DNA from: Membranihabitans maritimus
GTDB lineage: Bacteria > Bacteroidota > Bacteroidia > Chitinophagales > Saprospiraceae
NCBI RefSeq assembly: GCF_021729145.1
Contig: NZ_JAJSLW010000017.1
Coordinates: 1 to 64,000 of the forward strand
Direction of reading: 5' to 3'
Length of the DNA stretch: 64,000 nt
Shown: in pieces, positions 35,261 to 44,800 of the stretch
Layout of the letters: each line of letters starts with the position of its first letter
How positions within the stretch are numbered: the first letter of the stretch is position 1
The notes under the pieces: generated by a model
The model's database searches: none
What the model was told of the DNA's origin: nothing
The model's input: the letters and a program-made list of their open reading frames with translations, nothing else
Translations under genes and position numbers: made by a program

Positions 35261-36760
35261 TTAGAGTTTTCCCTTGAAAATATTGAGTAGTTCCTTTTTA
35301 TCCCATAAGACAAAAAGTATAAATGGAACGGCAAAAAAGATAATTCTCATTACAATCGAAAGCAAGCCGGAATCTACGGAATTATCGTGCCAGGTTATTT
35401 CATACATCAGGTAGCTTCCTAAAGTAATAATAAGAATAACTGTTATTTTTCCAAATTCTATCCTAAATGGGTAATACCTTCGTCCTATGATATAACTTAA
35501 AAAGGTCATTACTGCATAGCAAAATAATGTAGTCCAGGCCGATGCCATATATCCGTAATACCTAATAAAAATTAGATTTCCCAAAATGGTTATGATCGCT
35601 CCGGTAATTGAAATTCCCATCCCAAAACTGGTCTTATCTCGTAGTTTATACCAAATACTGAGGTTGTAATAAATGCCCAATAACAAATTGGCGCCTAAAA
35701 TTACAGGTGTTACCCAGTACCCCGATTTGTAGCCGGGGTCTCTAAGAAAGAAATCTTGCAGCCAGGGTAACCCAAGTCCAATGGCCAGGAATCCAAATGC
35801 AGAAAAGGCAGTGTAATACGTCGTGATTTTGCCATAGAGAATGTTGGAATCTTTTTCGCGGTCTTGTTTGAAGAAAAAGGGTTCAGCTGCATATCGGAAT
35901 GCCTGGGTAAAAAGGGCGATAAACATAGCTATTTTGTAGTTTCCACTGTAGATCCCTAATAATTCGTCAATTTTTACTGCGTCGTAAGGCAGCAATTTTT
36001 TAAGGAACACCCGGTCCATAGTTTCATTAATGATTCCGGCTAATCCCACTATGGTAAGGGGCAGAGAATACTTGACCATTCTTGATATCAGATCTTTATC
36101 TAGCTGAAATTGAAATTTCTTCCATTGGGGAAGAAGAAGTAAAAAAGCAATAAGACTGGAAAGAACATTGGCCCCAAAAAGGTAAAATAAATTCAATTCA
36201 GGTTGATATAATTTGTGGAAAAACAAATATCCCTGTTGGATAAAGAAAGGACAAATAAGAAAAAAGAAACAGATCGTTCCTACATTTACCCCTATCATCA
36301 ATAATTTTATTACAGCAAATTTCCTGGGCCTGTTTTCCAATCTTAGGTTGGCAAAAGGAATTTCGTTGACCGCATCGAAGAACAATACCATTGCCAGCAT
36401 TTTAACATAGGTGGAATATTCATTTTCAAGATCAATAATCCGGCATAGGGAATTGGAAAATATAAATAATAAGGTACTAAAGAGTAAGGACGTAATGGTG
36501 ACGATTACCAATGACTGGCTAAATGATTTTGATTGGTCTTCTTTATTTTGTTCGAATCGAAAGTATGCGGTTTCCATCCGCAGCGTATACATGATGAATG
36601 CAATAGCAACGAAAGAGTACAAAAGGGAATAATTGCCGAATTGGGCAAGACTAATGGTGTTGGTAATAACAGGTAGCAGGAGGATATTAATAGCCCTTCC
36701 CACAATGCTACTCAGTCCATACCATACGGTATCCCCGGCCAATCGCTTAATTGTTGCCAT
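35261..36760 (-). CDS. Polysaccharide/lipid flippase (MVF/Wzx-like)
   Basis: The protein is 499 aa from ATG 36760 (MATIKRLAGDTVWYGLSSIVGRAINILLLPV), the canonical N-terminus of polysaccharide-biosynthesis flippases; an upstream TTG adds seven residues. Twelve to fourteen membrane helices span the protein. It likely flips lipid-linked sugars across the inner membrane. The nearest other polysaccharide gene is the O-antigen ligase at 46773, not adjacent. It is divergent from the M42 peptidase gene. Confidence 0.85.
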   Translation of the reverse strand: MATIKRLAGDTVWYGLSSIVGRAINILLLPVITNTISLAQFGNYSLLYSFVAIAFIMYTLRMETAYFRFEQNKEDQSKSFSQSLVIVTITSLLFSTLLFIFSNSLCRIIDLENEYSTYVKMLAMVLFFDAVNEIPFANLRLENRPRKFAVIKLLMIGVNVGTICFFFLICPFFIQQGYLFFHKLYQPELNLFYLFGANVLSSLIAFLLLLPQWKKFQFQLDKDLISRMVKYSLPLTIVGLAGIINETMDRVFLKKLLPYDAVKIDELLGIYSGNYKIAMFIALFTQAFRYAAEPFFFKQDREKDSNILYGKITTYYTAFSAFGFLAIGLGLPWLQDFFLRDPGYKSGYWVTPVILGANLLLGIYYNLSIWYKLRDKTSFGMGISITGAIITILGNLIFIRYYGYMASAWTTLFCYAVMTFLSYIIGRRYYPFRIEFGKITVILIITLGSYLMYEITWHDNSVDSGLLSIVMRIIFFAVPFILFVLWDKKELLNIFKGKL

Positions 36761-36799
36761 AAAATCTAAATTACCATGCAATGCGAATATAGTATTTCA

Positions 36800-36828
36800 T
36801 TGACAAAACAATATCATTCTTATATTTG
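36800..36828 (+). promoter_or_regulatory. Promoter of the M42 peptidase gene
   Basis: TTG (36800-36802) is followed after 18 bases by TATATTTG (36821-36828), a full match to the Bacteroidota -33/-7 consensus. The ATG at 36867 is 38 bases further on. Confidence 0.6.
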
Positions 36829-36866
36829 GGGTTTTATATTACCATAAATAAAAATGTTAAATAATA

Positions 36867-37916
36867 ATGGCAGATTTTCAGTTGCTAAAAAATATATCTG
36901 AATGTCCGGGGGTTCCTGGTTATGAACAACCCATACGTTCGTTGGTAATTAAGGAGATTGAAGGCCTGGTGGATGAAGTAAGGATAGATTCTATGGGGAG
37001 TGTAGTAGGCATTAAAAAGGGAAAATCACCAGAACCTGTGATGGTGGCAGCCCATATGGATGAAATAGGATTTATCGTTACTCATATTGATGACCAGGGT
37101 TTTATAAGATTTCATACACTAGGAGGCTTTGATCCAAAAACTCTTACTTCCCAAAGGGTTGTTATTCATGGGAAAGAAGATATAATCGGGATAATGGGGA
37201 CAAAGCCGATACACATTATGAATCCCGAAGATCGTAAAAAGGCACCCAAAACTGAAGATTATTTTATTGATACAGGAATGCCGGTAGGGGAGGTCAAAGA
37301 AAAAATAACTATCGGGGATCCTATTACCCGTGAGCGATCCCTTATAAAAATGGGGCAATGTTATAACGGGAAATCGCTTGACAATAGAATTTCAGTCTAT
37401 ATCCTAATTCAGGCTTTACGAGCATTGAAAGATAAGCAACTTCCGTATGATTTATATGCTGTTTTTACGGTCCAGGAAGAAGTGGGATTACGCGGTGCAA
37501 TGAATGCTGCTGGTCATATTAATCCAAAGTTTGGGTTTAATCTTGATGTCACCATTGCTTATGATGTTCCCGGGGCACAACCGCATGAGATGGTCACACA
37601 GTTGGGTAAAGGGGCAGCTATAAAGATCATGGATGGTAGTGCCATAAGTGATTATAGAATGGTCCGGTATTTAAAAAAACTCGCTGATGAACACAAAATC
37701 GTCTGGCAAAATGAGATATTACCGGCAGGGGGTACGGATACAGCCGGTATTCAAAGGTATGGTAAAAATGGCGCGATAACAGGTGCGATATCTATTCCCC
37801 TTCGAAATATGCATCAAGTAATTGAGACGGTTCAGGAAGAGGATGTTGAAGCTTGTATCAATCTGTTGATCCTCGGCTTAGAAAATCTGGATACGTACGA
37901 TTGGTCTTTTAAATAA
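36867..37916 (+). CDS. M42-family metallopeptidase
   Basis: The protein is 349 aa. It has the M42 plan: LLKNISECPGVPGYEQPIR at the start, VMVAAHMDEIGFIVTHID with a metal-binding His, LDNRISVYILI (bridging Asp), FTVQEEVGLRGAMNAA (catalytic Glu), LDVTIAYDVPG, and LPAGGTDTAGIQRYGKNGAITGAISIPLRNMHQVIE with a C-terminal metal His. Two zinc or cobalt ions are expected. The enzyme is a cytoplasmic aminopeptidase or deblocking peptidase of large self-compartmentalised complexes. Confidence 0.93.
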   Translation: MADFQLLKNISECPGVPGYEQPIRSLVIKEIEGLVDEVRIDSMGSVVGIKKGKSPEPVMVAAHMDEIGFIVTHIDDQGFIRFHTLGGFDPKTLTSQRVVIHGKEDIIGIMGTKPIHIMNPEDRKKAPKTEDYFIDTGMPVGEVKEKITIGDPITRERSLIKMGQCYNGKSLDNRISVYILIQALRALKDKQLPYDLYAVFTVQEEVGLRGAMNAAGHINPKFGFNLDVTIAYDVPGAQPHEMVTQLGKGAAIKIMDGSAISDYRMVRYLKKLADEHKIVWQNEILPAGGTDTAGIQRYGKNGAITGAISIPLRNMHQVIETVQEEDVEACINLLILGLENLDTYDWSFK

Positions 37917-37975
37917 AGGATCTCCTTTTTTTATGTCTCGGGGAGATTTAGTATTTTATCAGAAAAGGAAAAAAT

Positions 37976-38221
37976 ATGAAATGGAAAGAAGAAGATAATA
38001 CATTGCAAGCTACTTTTGAATTTTCTGACTTTGTCGAAGCTTTTGGTTTTATGTCACAAGTGGCCATAATAGCGGAAAAAATGAACCACCATCCCAATTG
38101 GTCCAATGTGTATAACACTGTTACCTTTCATTTATCTACACATGATGCCGGGGATGTGGTAACCGAAAAAGACCTGACGCTGTCGAAAGAAATATCAAAA
38201 ATATTTGAAAAGTATACCTAA
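37976..38221 (+). CDS. 4a-hydroxytetrahydrobiopterin dehydratase
   Basis: The protein is 81 aa, slightly shorter than typical (~95) and lacking part of the N-terminus. The active-site signature is intact: [26 protein letters not shown], with the catalytic His pair and Trp. It dehydrates carbinolamine pterin or serves in molybdopterin-like metabolism. No phenylalanine hydroxylase is seen nearby, so the substrate context is unclear. Its stop overlaps the stop of the convergent comF gene by four bases. Confidence 0.85.
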   Translation: MKWKEEDNTLQATFEFSDFVEAFGFMSQVAIIAEKMNHHPNWSNVYNTVTFHLSTHDAGDVVTEKDLTLSKEISKIFEKYT

Positions 38222-38943
38222 TTATAATCTTTGTAAGCCAGGGAAAAAGCACTTATTTGGGAGTTGGAAAAAAGGGAATTTCCCTGTATCGTTTTGGCCG
38301 CAGACCCAAGAGTAATACCACTTGTAATTACATCGTCTATTAATAAAAAATGTAAATTTCCGGATTCAGTTAACTTTTTGGGATATACGGAAAAGGCATT
38401 TTCCATATTTTTCAATCGCGAAATCCTATCGAGTTTGGTTTGTGACCTGGTGTATTTTCTCCTTTGTAAAAAACCTTTTAGTACGGGAGTGTCTGTTGTC
38501 TGGGACAACCCCTGGGCAATAATCAGGCTTTGATTAAATCCCCGGCTGAATTTTTTATACCAATGGAGCGGGATGGGTACGAGGAAATTGATGCCTGCTC
38601 TTTTTAATTCAGGTTTGATAACAGCTCCAAATTCCTTTGCTTCTTCATAGCCAATATATCTTAAATTGTGGTATTTGAAATGGTGGATTATTTTTTGAAC
38701 CATACTTCCATTCGGAAAGCGATATTTACTATATACTTCCTTGAATTGGAACCATTCGTGGAGTCTTTGCTTCAATGGATGATGGTACGTTAAATGGCTA
38801 TCTGAAATAACCATTTTGGCTTTGCATAAAGGGCAAAATAATTCGCGCTTGTTATATTGTAAATAATCGTTACAGACCAAACATTCTTTAGGGAAAAAGA
38901 CATCCAGGAGAATAGACGCATCTATGGAACCGGGAAAATTCAT
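38218..38943 (-). CDS. ComF-family phosphoribosyltransferase-like protein
   Basis: The protein is 241 aa. An N-terminal zinc-finger-like region ([24 protein letters not shown]) is followed by a type I PRTase-like domain: [28 protein letters not shown] and the PRPP-type loop [21 protein letters not shown]. ComF relatives act in DNA uptake or have unknown roles. The gene starts one base into the end of the htrA-like gene (TAATG), implying coupled translation. Confidence 0.88.
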   Translation of the reverse strand: MNFPGSIDASILLDVFFPKECLVCNDYLQYNKRELFCPLCKAKMVISDSHLTYHHPLKQRLHEWFQFKEVYSKYRFPNGSMVQKIIHHFKYHNLRYIGYEEAKEFGAVIKPELKRAGINFLVPIPLHWYKKFSRGFNQSLIIAQGLSQTTDTPVLKGFLQRRKYTRSQTKLDRISRLKNMENAFSVYPKKLTESGNLHFLLIDDVITSGITLGSAAKTIQGNSLFSNSQISAFSLAYKDYN

Positions 38944-40100
38944 TATATCGGAATATTAATCTTCATAATATCTCCTTCCCGATTAATAATTAATTCCAGA
39001 TTGCCTTCATTGGTGCTGTCTAATTCTTTTAGGAAGTCATTTGTAGTCTCCACTTTATTGGAATTAACTGCAATAATAATATCTCCTATTTTGACACCGG
39101 CATTATCAGCGGGACCACCATTATCCAATTTATAAACCAATAACCCGTAGTCACTCGCTAAATCGTAATAACTACTAATATCTGCATTAAGAGGCTCCAA
39201 CTCAAAACCAATATAGGGACGTCCGTCCGTATTACCAGTGTTTACTTTGGGAGCCCTCCCTTCGATAATGTCTTCTACTACTTGTCTGGCTATATTAACG
39301 GGTATGGCAAATGCATATCCTGCATACAATCCATCCGGAGAAGCTATCGCGGTGTTGATCCCTATCAGACTCCCGTTGGCATCAACTAAAGCTCCTCCAG
39401 AATTGCCTTTATTGACGACTGCATCGGTTTGAATGAAATCTTCTATAGCATTTTCTCTTTCAATAATGTTACTTCTTCCCTTGGCACTCACTATACCCGC
39501 AGTGACTGTGGAAGTTAAATCAAATGGATTGCCAACAGCGAGAACCCATTCACCAATTTTTACATTATCAGAATCACCGATTTGTATGTAGTCAAATTTT
39601 TCATCACTTTCTATTTTCAGCACTGCGAGGTCTACGTCAGGATCACGGCCTACAATAGTGGCATCATAGGTGCTTTTGTCATTCATGGTGATTTCGAAGC
39701 GGTCTGCAAATTCAATAACATGGTCATTCGTGACAATATAACCGTCCTTGTGAATGATGACACCAGATCCGTAGCCTACCTTAGGCCCTCTGAATGGTTC
39801 TGAGAAAAAGAACCTGAATGGATCATTATACCGTTGCCTTCTGTTTTCCAAATAACGTTGTTTTGCTTTGTCAGTACTTTCAGCGGCTTTTATGTGCACT
39901 ACCGTAGGCATTGTTTTTTCTGCAGCAATTGTCAAATCTACGGATGAGGCAATTTCTGTTCTGGATGTCACTGGCGTAAGAATCGGTTTTTCTACTACTG
40001 TTTGAGGTTCTGCTTCATTTGTGTCAATGAAGTGGTATCCCAAAAGAACGATCAGCCCTCCTGCCAAACCGGCAAAAATAAATCCAAGAAATTTTTTCAT
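38943..40100 (-). CDS. HtrA/Do-type trypsin-like protease with one PDZ domain
   Basis: The protein is 385 aa. An N-terminal signal anchor (MKKFLGFIFAGLAGGLIVLLGYHF) precedes a trypsin-like domain with the catalytic triad in IVTNDHVIEF (His), DPDVDLAVLKI (Asp) and VNKGNSGGALVDANG (Ser), followed by one PDZ domain (~290-385; YGLLVYKLDNGGPADNAGVKIGDIIIAVN). Periplasmic protein quality control is expected. It shares its end with the comF gene start and diverges from the phosphoesterase gene. Confidence 0.93.
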   Translation of the reverse strand: MKKFLGFIFAGLAGGLIVLLGYHFIDTNEAEPQTVVEKPILTPVTSRTEIASSVDLTIAAEKTMPTVVHIKAAESTDKAKQRYLENRRQRYNDPFRFFFSEPFRGPKVGYGSGVIIHKDGYIVTNDHVIEFADRFEITMNDKSTYDATIVGRDPDVDLAVLKIESDEKFDYIQIGDSDNVKIGEWVLAVGNPFDLTSTVTAGIVSAKGRSNIIERENAIEDFIQTDAVVNKGNSGGALVDANGSLIGINTAIASPDGLYAGYAFAIPVNIARQVVEDIIEGRAPKVNTGNTDGRPYIGFELEPLNADISSYYDLASDYGLLVYKLDNGGPADNAGVKIGDIIIAVNSNKVETTNDFLKELDSTNEGNLELIINREGDIMKINIPI

Positions 40101-40189
40101 TGTTTAAAATCTTTTACCATTTAAAGATATAGTACTAAATTAACGGTTGTAGCAAATTTACATTATTAGCTTCAAAGTAAATAAATGAG

Positions 40190-40951
40190 ATGACAGTAGA
40201 TTTTAGAATAATACAGGTCACCGATATGCATACCGGCCGTGATACTGATTTTCCACTAGGGGTTCATTTGCGAAATAATATCCAAAATATTTTAGAAGAT
40301 GTAGAGCGCATTAATCCCAATTTAATTGTATTTACCGGAGATTTTTGTCTGAAAGAGCCCGATTTAAATATTTATAACTGGATCAAACCTCAAATTGAAA
40401 ACCTCGGAATTCCATTTGAGATTATAAGCGGTAATCACGATAATACTGCCATGATGACGACAGCCTTATTGGGTGAGGATTTGACGAATGAAAAAGGAGA
40501 ATATTACTTCTCGGATAAAATTCAAGAACGTCAGATCTTGTATTTGGATAGTAGTTCGGGAAAAATATCACCAGATCAATTTCAGTGGATTAAAGGGGAA
40601 GTTGAAAAAGCGAATGGTAGTGAATTAACGGTTTTTATTCATCATCCTCCGATAGAGGCGGGAGTGCCTCATATGGATAAAAGGTATCAATTGGAAGAGT
40701 ATAGATCCTTGCTTGGTATTTTTTACGAGTACGAAAATACAGTGAATATATTCTGTGGTCATTATCATGTCGATAGAACAATCATAAGTAAGAATATAAA
40801 TATTTTTATAACACCTTCGTTGTATATGCAAATCCATCCTTTTTTTGAGGAGTTTCAAGTCGATCACTACAAAATTGGCTACCGGATCATTGATTTTACA
40901 TCACAAGGTATGATTACGTCTGTTCGTTATTTGCCGGGAAGTAGATTTTAA
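40190..40951 (+). CDS. Calcineurin-like metallophosphoesterase
   Basis: The protein is 253 aa. The metal ligands are in order: QVTDMHTG (Asp, His), VFTGDFC, ISGNHDN (the Asn-His signature), FIHHPP and FCGHYHVD. This matches cyclic-nucleotide-phosphodiesterase/CpdA-like phosphoesterases, but a specific substrate cannot be assigned. It has no signal peptide, so it is cytoplasmic. It lies convergent to the following small gene, six bases apart. Confidence 0.88.
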   Translation: MTVDFRIIQVTDMHTGRDTDFPLGVHLRNNIQNILEDVERINPNLIVFTGDFCLKEPDLNIYNWIKPQIENLGIPFEIISGNHDNTAMMTTALLGEDLTNEKGEYYFSDKIQERQILYLDSSSGKISPDQFQWIKGEVEKANGSELTVFIHHPPIEAGVPHMDKRYQLEEYRSLLGIFYEYENTVNIFCGHYHVDRTIISKNINIFITPSLYMQIHPFFEEFQVDHYKIGYRIIDFTSQGMITSVRYLPGSRF

Positions 40952-40957
40952 TTGTTT

Positions 40958-41494
40958 TTAAAATCGAAGGGCATTTATTGGGGTTGGTGTATTAAGCAAA
41001 GGTATATCTTGAGCAATTATGATAGTTATAATCTGAACGTTTCTTTCCTCATTATAAAAACTTCGACCGTATCCCATGGCAGCCTCTTTTCCTTTTGGCA
41101 CAAATGAGCAATCAGCAGCCCAATCAGCATTCAATTCGGAAACGACAAAATAAGGGTCGAGTGAATAAAAGGCTACTGCATGATCAATACTATTGTTCAT
41201 TAGATTGGTTATTGAAGAGGAAAAAGTTATATGTGGAAATGTGGGGGATTCTTTAAACCTAATCAAAATTCGGGATCTATCCTGAAGATTAACAAGGGAT
41301 AAGTCCCAGTCCTGGGCAAAGTCCTGAATGTTATCTGTAAGTACATAATTCTCTAATGAGTCCAGATCAATATGTACTTTATATAGGTTTACCAGGTCGG
41401 TAAAATGTTGATTATAGATAATTTTTTTGTTTTCTGTCTGGCAATTTGCGCCAAGTGACAAAAAAATGAAAGTAATAATTGGAAGTAATTTCAT
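40958..41494 (-). CDS. Hypothetical secreted protein
   Basis: The protein is 178 aa from ATG 41494 (MKLLPIITFIFLSLGANCQTEN), chosen over an upstream start because it begins a signal peptide; the cysteine after it is not in a good lipobox. The mature part is unrecognised: moderately hydrophobic, with NLMNNSIDHAVAFYSLDPYFVVSELNADWAADCS. Its single stand-alone position near the T9SS sortase gene gives no firm clue. Confidence 0.6.
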   Translation of the reverse strand: MKLLPIITFIFLSLGANCQTENKKIIYNQHFTDLVNLYKVHIDLDSLENYVLTDNIQDFAQDWDLSLVNLQDRSRILIRFKESPTFPHITFSSSITNLMNNSIDHAVAFYSLDPYFVVSELNADWAADCSFVPKGKEAAMGYGRSFYNEERNVQIITIIIAQDIPLLNTPTPINALRF

Positions 41495-41831
41495 AAAATG
41501 AATGTTAAAGAAGATGACGCAAATGAGCAGATATAATGCATTTGTACCTTGAAAAAACAACGCATAACAAGGCGATTCGTCTGGTGGAAGACAATGAATT
41601 CAACATTTTAATCGCTTTTCATAACAATATCTCCCATTAGTTGATTACCTAAGATACTGATTATTATTAAATCAAGAGTTAATAATATTGTAATTTTGTT
41701 CTATATTAATTGATCCTGAACATGTAATAAACCTAAATTTTTAATAAGAGTCTTAATACTAAAATGTATCCATCTGGGTTTAGAATTATGTTGACAGGAT
41801 AATAATACTTTTTTGGATAAAAATATTTTTG
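41495..41831. other. Gene-free interval upstream of porU
   Basis: AT-rich DNA with no supported gene or RNA. Near the right end TTGACA (41791) and TACTTTTTTG (41806-41815) look promoter-like but do not have the usual spacing. Confidence 0.4.
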
Positions 41832-44800
41832 ATGGTAAAAGCCAGATACTTTTTCGCTTGTTTTTTTCTGTTGAAATCTTTTGTTCTTTTTTCTCAAATT
41901 CCCGGAGTTGGCGGAGGTCAGGTGTATGGAAATGAGTGGATTAATTATGAAAATGAATACCATCGTTTTTTAATTGCCGAGGATGGATGGTATTCTATAG
42001 ATTTTTCTGCCCTGGTCAATTCGGGTGTTGAGCCGGAGGAAATCATCGGGTCCAATATCCGTGTTTATCATAATGGTATCCAAGTACCATTAGTAGTATC
42101 TACGAATGATCTGTTTGGAGAAAATGACAACATCCTTTTTTATGGAGTGAAAAACAGGTCAGAATTAGAGGGTTTTATGTTTAAAAATCCCGAAAATCAG
42201 TTATTGAATCCAATGTACAGTATGTTTACTGATTCGAGTGCTTATTTTTTGACATTTACCAGTGAAGGAACAGGAGTTAGGTTTGAAAATGCTGGAAATT
42301 TATCTGCTAATGGAAACAGTACAGATCGTATTTTAGTGAAGAAAAACATAGTTTCTTCCAGTGCTTTTTATAGCGAAGCCCCTTCTGCCGTTATAAATCC
42401 GGATTTTAATGACCTTGAAGGATTTTCAGGCGCCTTTAATCAGGAAGTAAGCAAAACATTGGAAATTAATCCTGAAGAAGTAGTGGGAGATAGTATTCAT
42501 TTACAAATTCGTACAGCCGCTGATTTAAGAACAAGAGAGTTTGATCTGTTAATTAACGGGAATGTAATTCGACATGTGGAAAATGAAAACGTTCAATTAG
42601 CCAGAAATTTGGAATACAGCTTACCCGTCCAGGCGATTAATGGGCCCATAGAGATTAGTGTAAAGTGTGAAAAAGGTTCTGAAAAAGTATCAATCCCTTT
42701 TGTCCAGGCTACATTTTTAGTGGTTTCGGACCAATTTGGCGTTGATCAATTCCAGACTTTTGAGATTGAAGAAGAAAGTAATTCTTCTTTGGAACTGTCA
42801 CTGCCTCTAACAATGAATAATTATATATACGATATTAAATCAGGGGTCAGGTACCCCATAAATAATAGTGATCAAACTTCCAAAGCGGTTGTACAAAACA
42901 CTGAAAATGCGATATTCTCTGTTCCGATGAATATTAAGCCGGTAAGTGCAATGGAAAACCATCAATTTGAAGACTATTTTAGTTCAGAATTTAATTATCT
43001 GATAATTTCGAATTCGGTTTTGAGGCAACAGGAAGAGAGTGATCCGGTTCAGGAATATGCTAATTATAGATCTTCTGAGCAAGGTGGAGGGTATAAAGTA
43101 CTTATTGCGGATATTAATCAACTGAGAGATCAATTTATTTTTGGCGTTGAATTACATCCGTTTGCCATTAAAAACTTTATAGACAAACTTCTAAGCGAAA
43201 ACAAGGCCCCTCAATTTGTCAATATAATTGGAAAAGGGATAAATTATGGAGCTCTACGATCTGCAGAGAATTACAAAAGGTTTGTGAATACCTCGCATTT
43301 TGTTCCCACATTTGGTTACTACGGCTCCGATAATTTGCTGGTGGCAGAACAATGGAATCCTTCACCACGTATAGCTATTGGCCGGATCCCGGCCACTACT
43401 TCAGAGGAAGTTAGAAACTACCTGCAAAAGGTGAAAAATTATGAAATGGTGCAAGCAGACCCGGGTAGTGAATCTGATCGGTCATGGATGAAAAAAATCC
43501 TTCATTTCAATGGAGGTGACCGGAGCATTTATGCCAATATTGCAAATTTTATGGATGGGATTGGAAAAGACATTGTCCAGGATACTTTTGCTGCGGATTT
43601 AGTTTCTTACTACAAAAGTAGTTTCGGTACTACTGATTCTCCCGAAAGAGAGGAGATTTTTCAGCAAATTAATGAAGGCGCTGCTATGATTACATTCCTG
43701 GGGCATAGTGCCTCGTCATCCCTGGATTTTGAAATTGATGATATAACAGAATATGAAAATGAAGGTAAATTACCCATATTTATGGCTTTAGGGTGTTCAA
43801 GTGGTAATATTTTCCTTACAAATGTAAATCTTTCCGAACGTTTTGTCCTGGCGCCGGGAAAGGGATCGATCATGTTCTTGAGCACTGCAAGTTCACAATA
43901 CCTTACGAATTTGCAAAAACTGGCAAGAATTTTTTATGGTAAATTAGGGGGGGATGAATATGGGATGCCAGTTGGTAAAATCCTCAAAAGTACTCATGAA
44001 GAAATGGGTAGACCCCAGGACCAGTTAATATCTATTTTTACTTTTTGCGGTGATCCGGCTATTTCGGCTTATCATTCAGATGGTCCGGATTTCCGGTTTA
44101 GTGCCACAGAATATGAGGTAGAGCCAAAGCGTCCTTCTTTATTGGATGATTATTTATCGATGACATTTAACATAGAGAATTTGGGAAGGAAATTTACTGA
44201 TTCGGTTCCAGTCCTTATCGAACAACAATTACCATCTGGGGAGAGAATTACGATTGATACAACTAAGGTACTTGTAAATAATTACAAAAAGGAATTTAAC
44301 GTCCGAATTCCAATGAGAGATGATATGGAGGGGAGCAATATTTTTTATTTAAAAGCTGACCCCAATAATAGTATTAACGAATATCCCTCGGGAATAGCGG
44401 AGCAAAACAATGAATTGGTTTTTCCCGGCCAGATTGGTTTGGAGGTGTATGTCAGCAATTCTTCCATGCAACTTGTGTATCCTTATAATAATTCTATTAT
44501 CCCAATGCCTTCTCCATCTTTCCAAATTTTTAACGGTAATATAGAGGAAGAAGCCAGGACATATGTTATAGAGATAGATACCGTTCCTACATTTAATTCA
44601 GGGGGGGGTATTACCCGCGAAAGAACTACAGTACTGGCAAAGGTAGAAATTGATCCTGAGGTGGATTTTGATGAGAACGTAGTATATTTTTGGCGAGCCA
44701 AAATCAAAGGAGATTCTATCTATACTTCCATTAATTCATTTATTTACATCGATGGCCAAACAGGATGGAACCAGTCCCATTATGGGCAATTTGTAAGAGA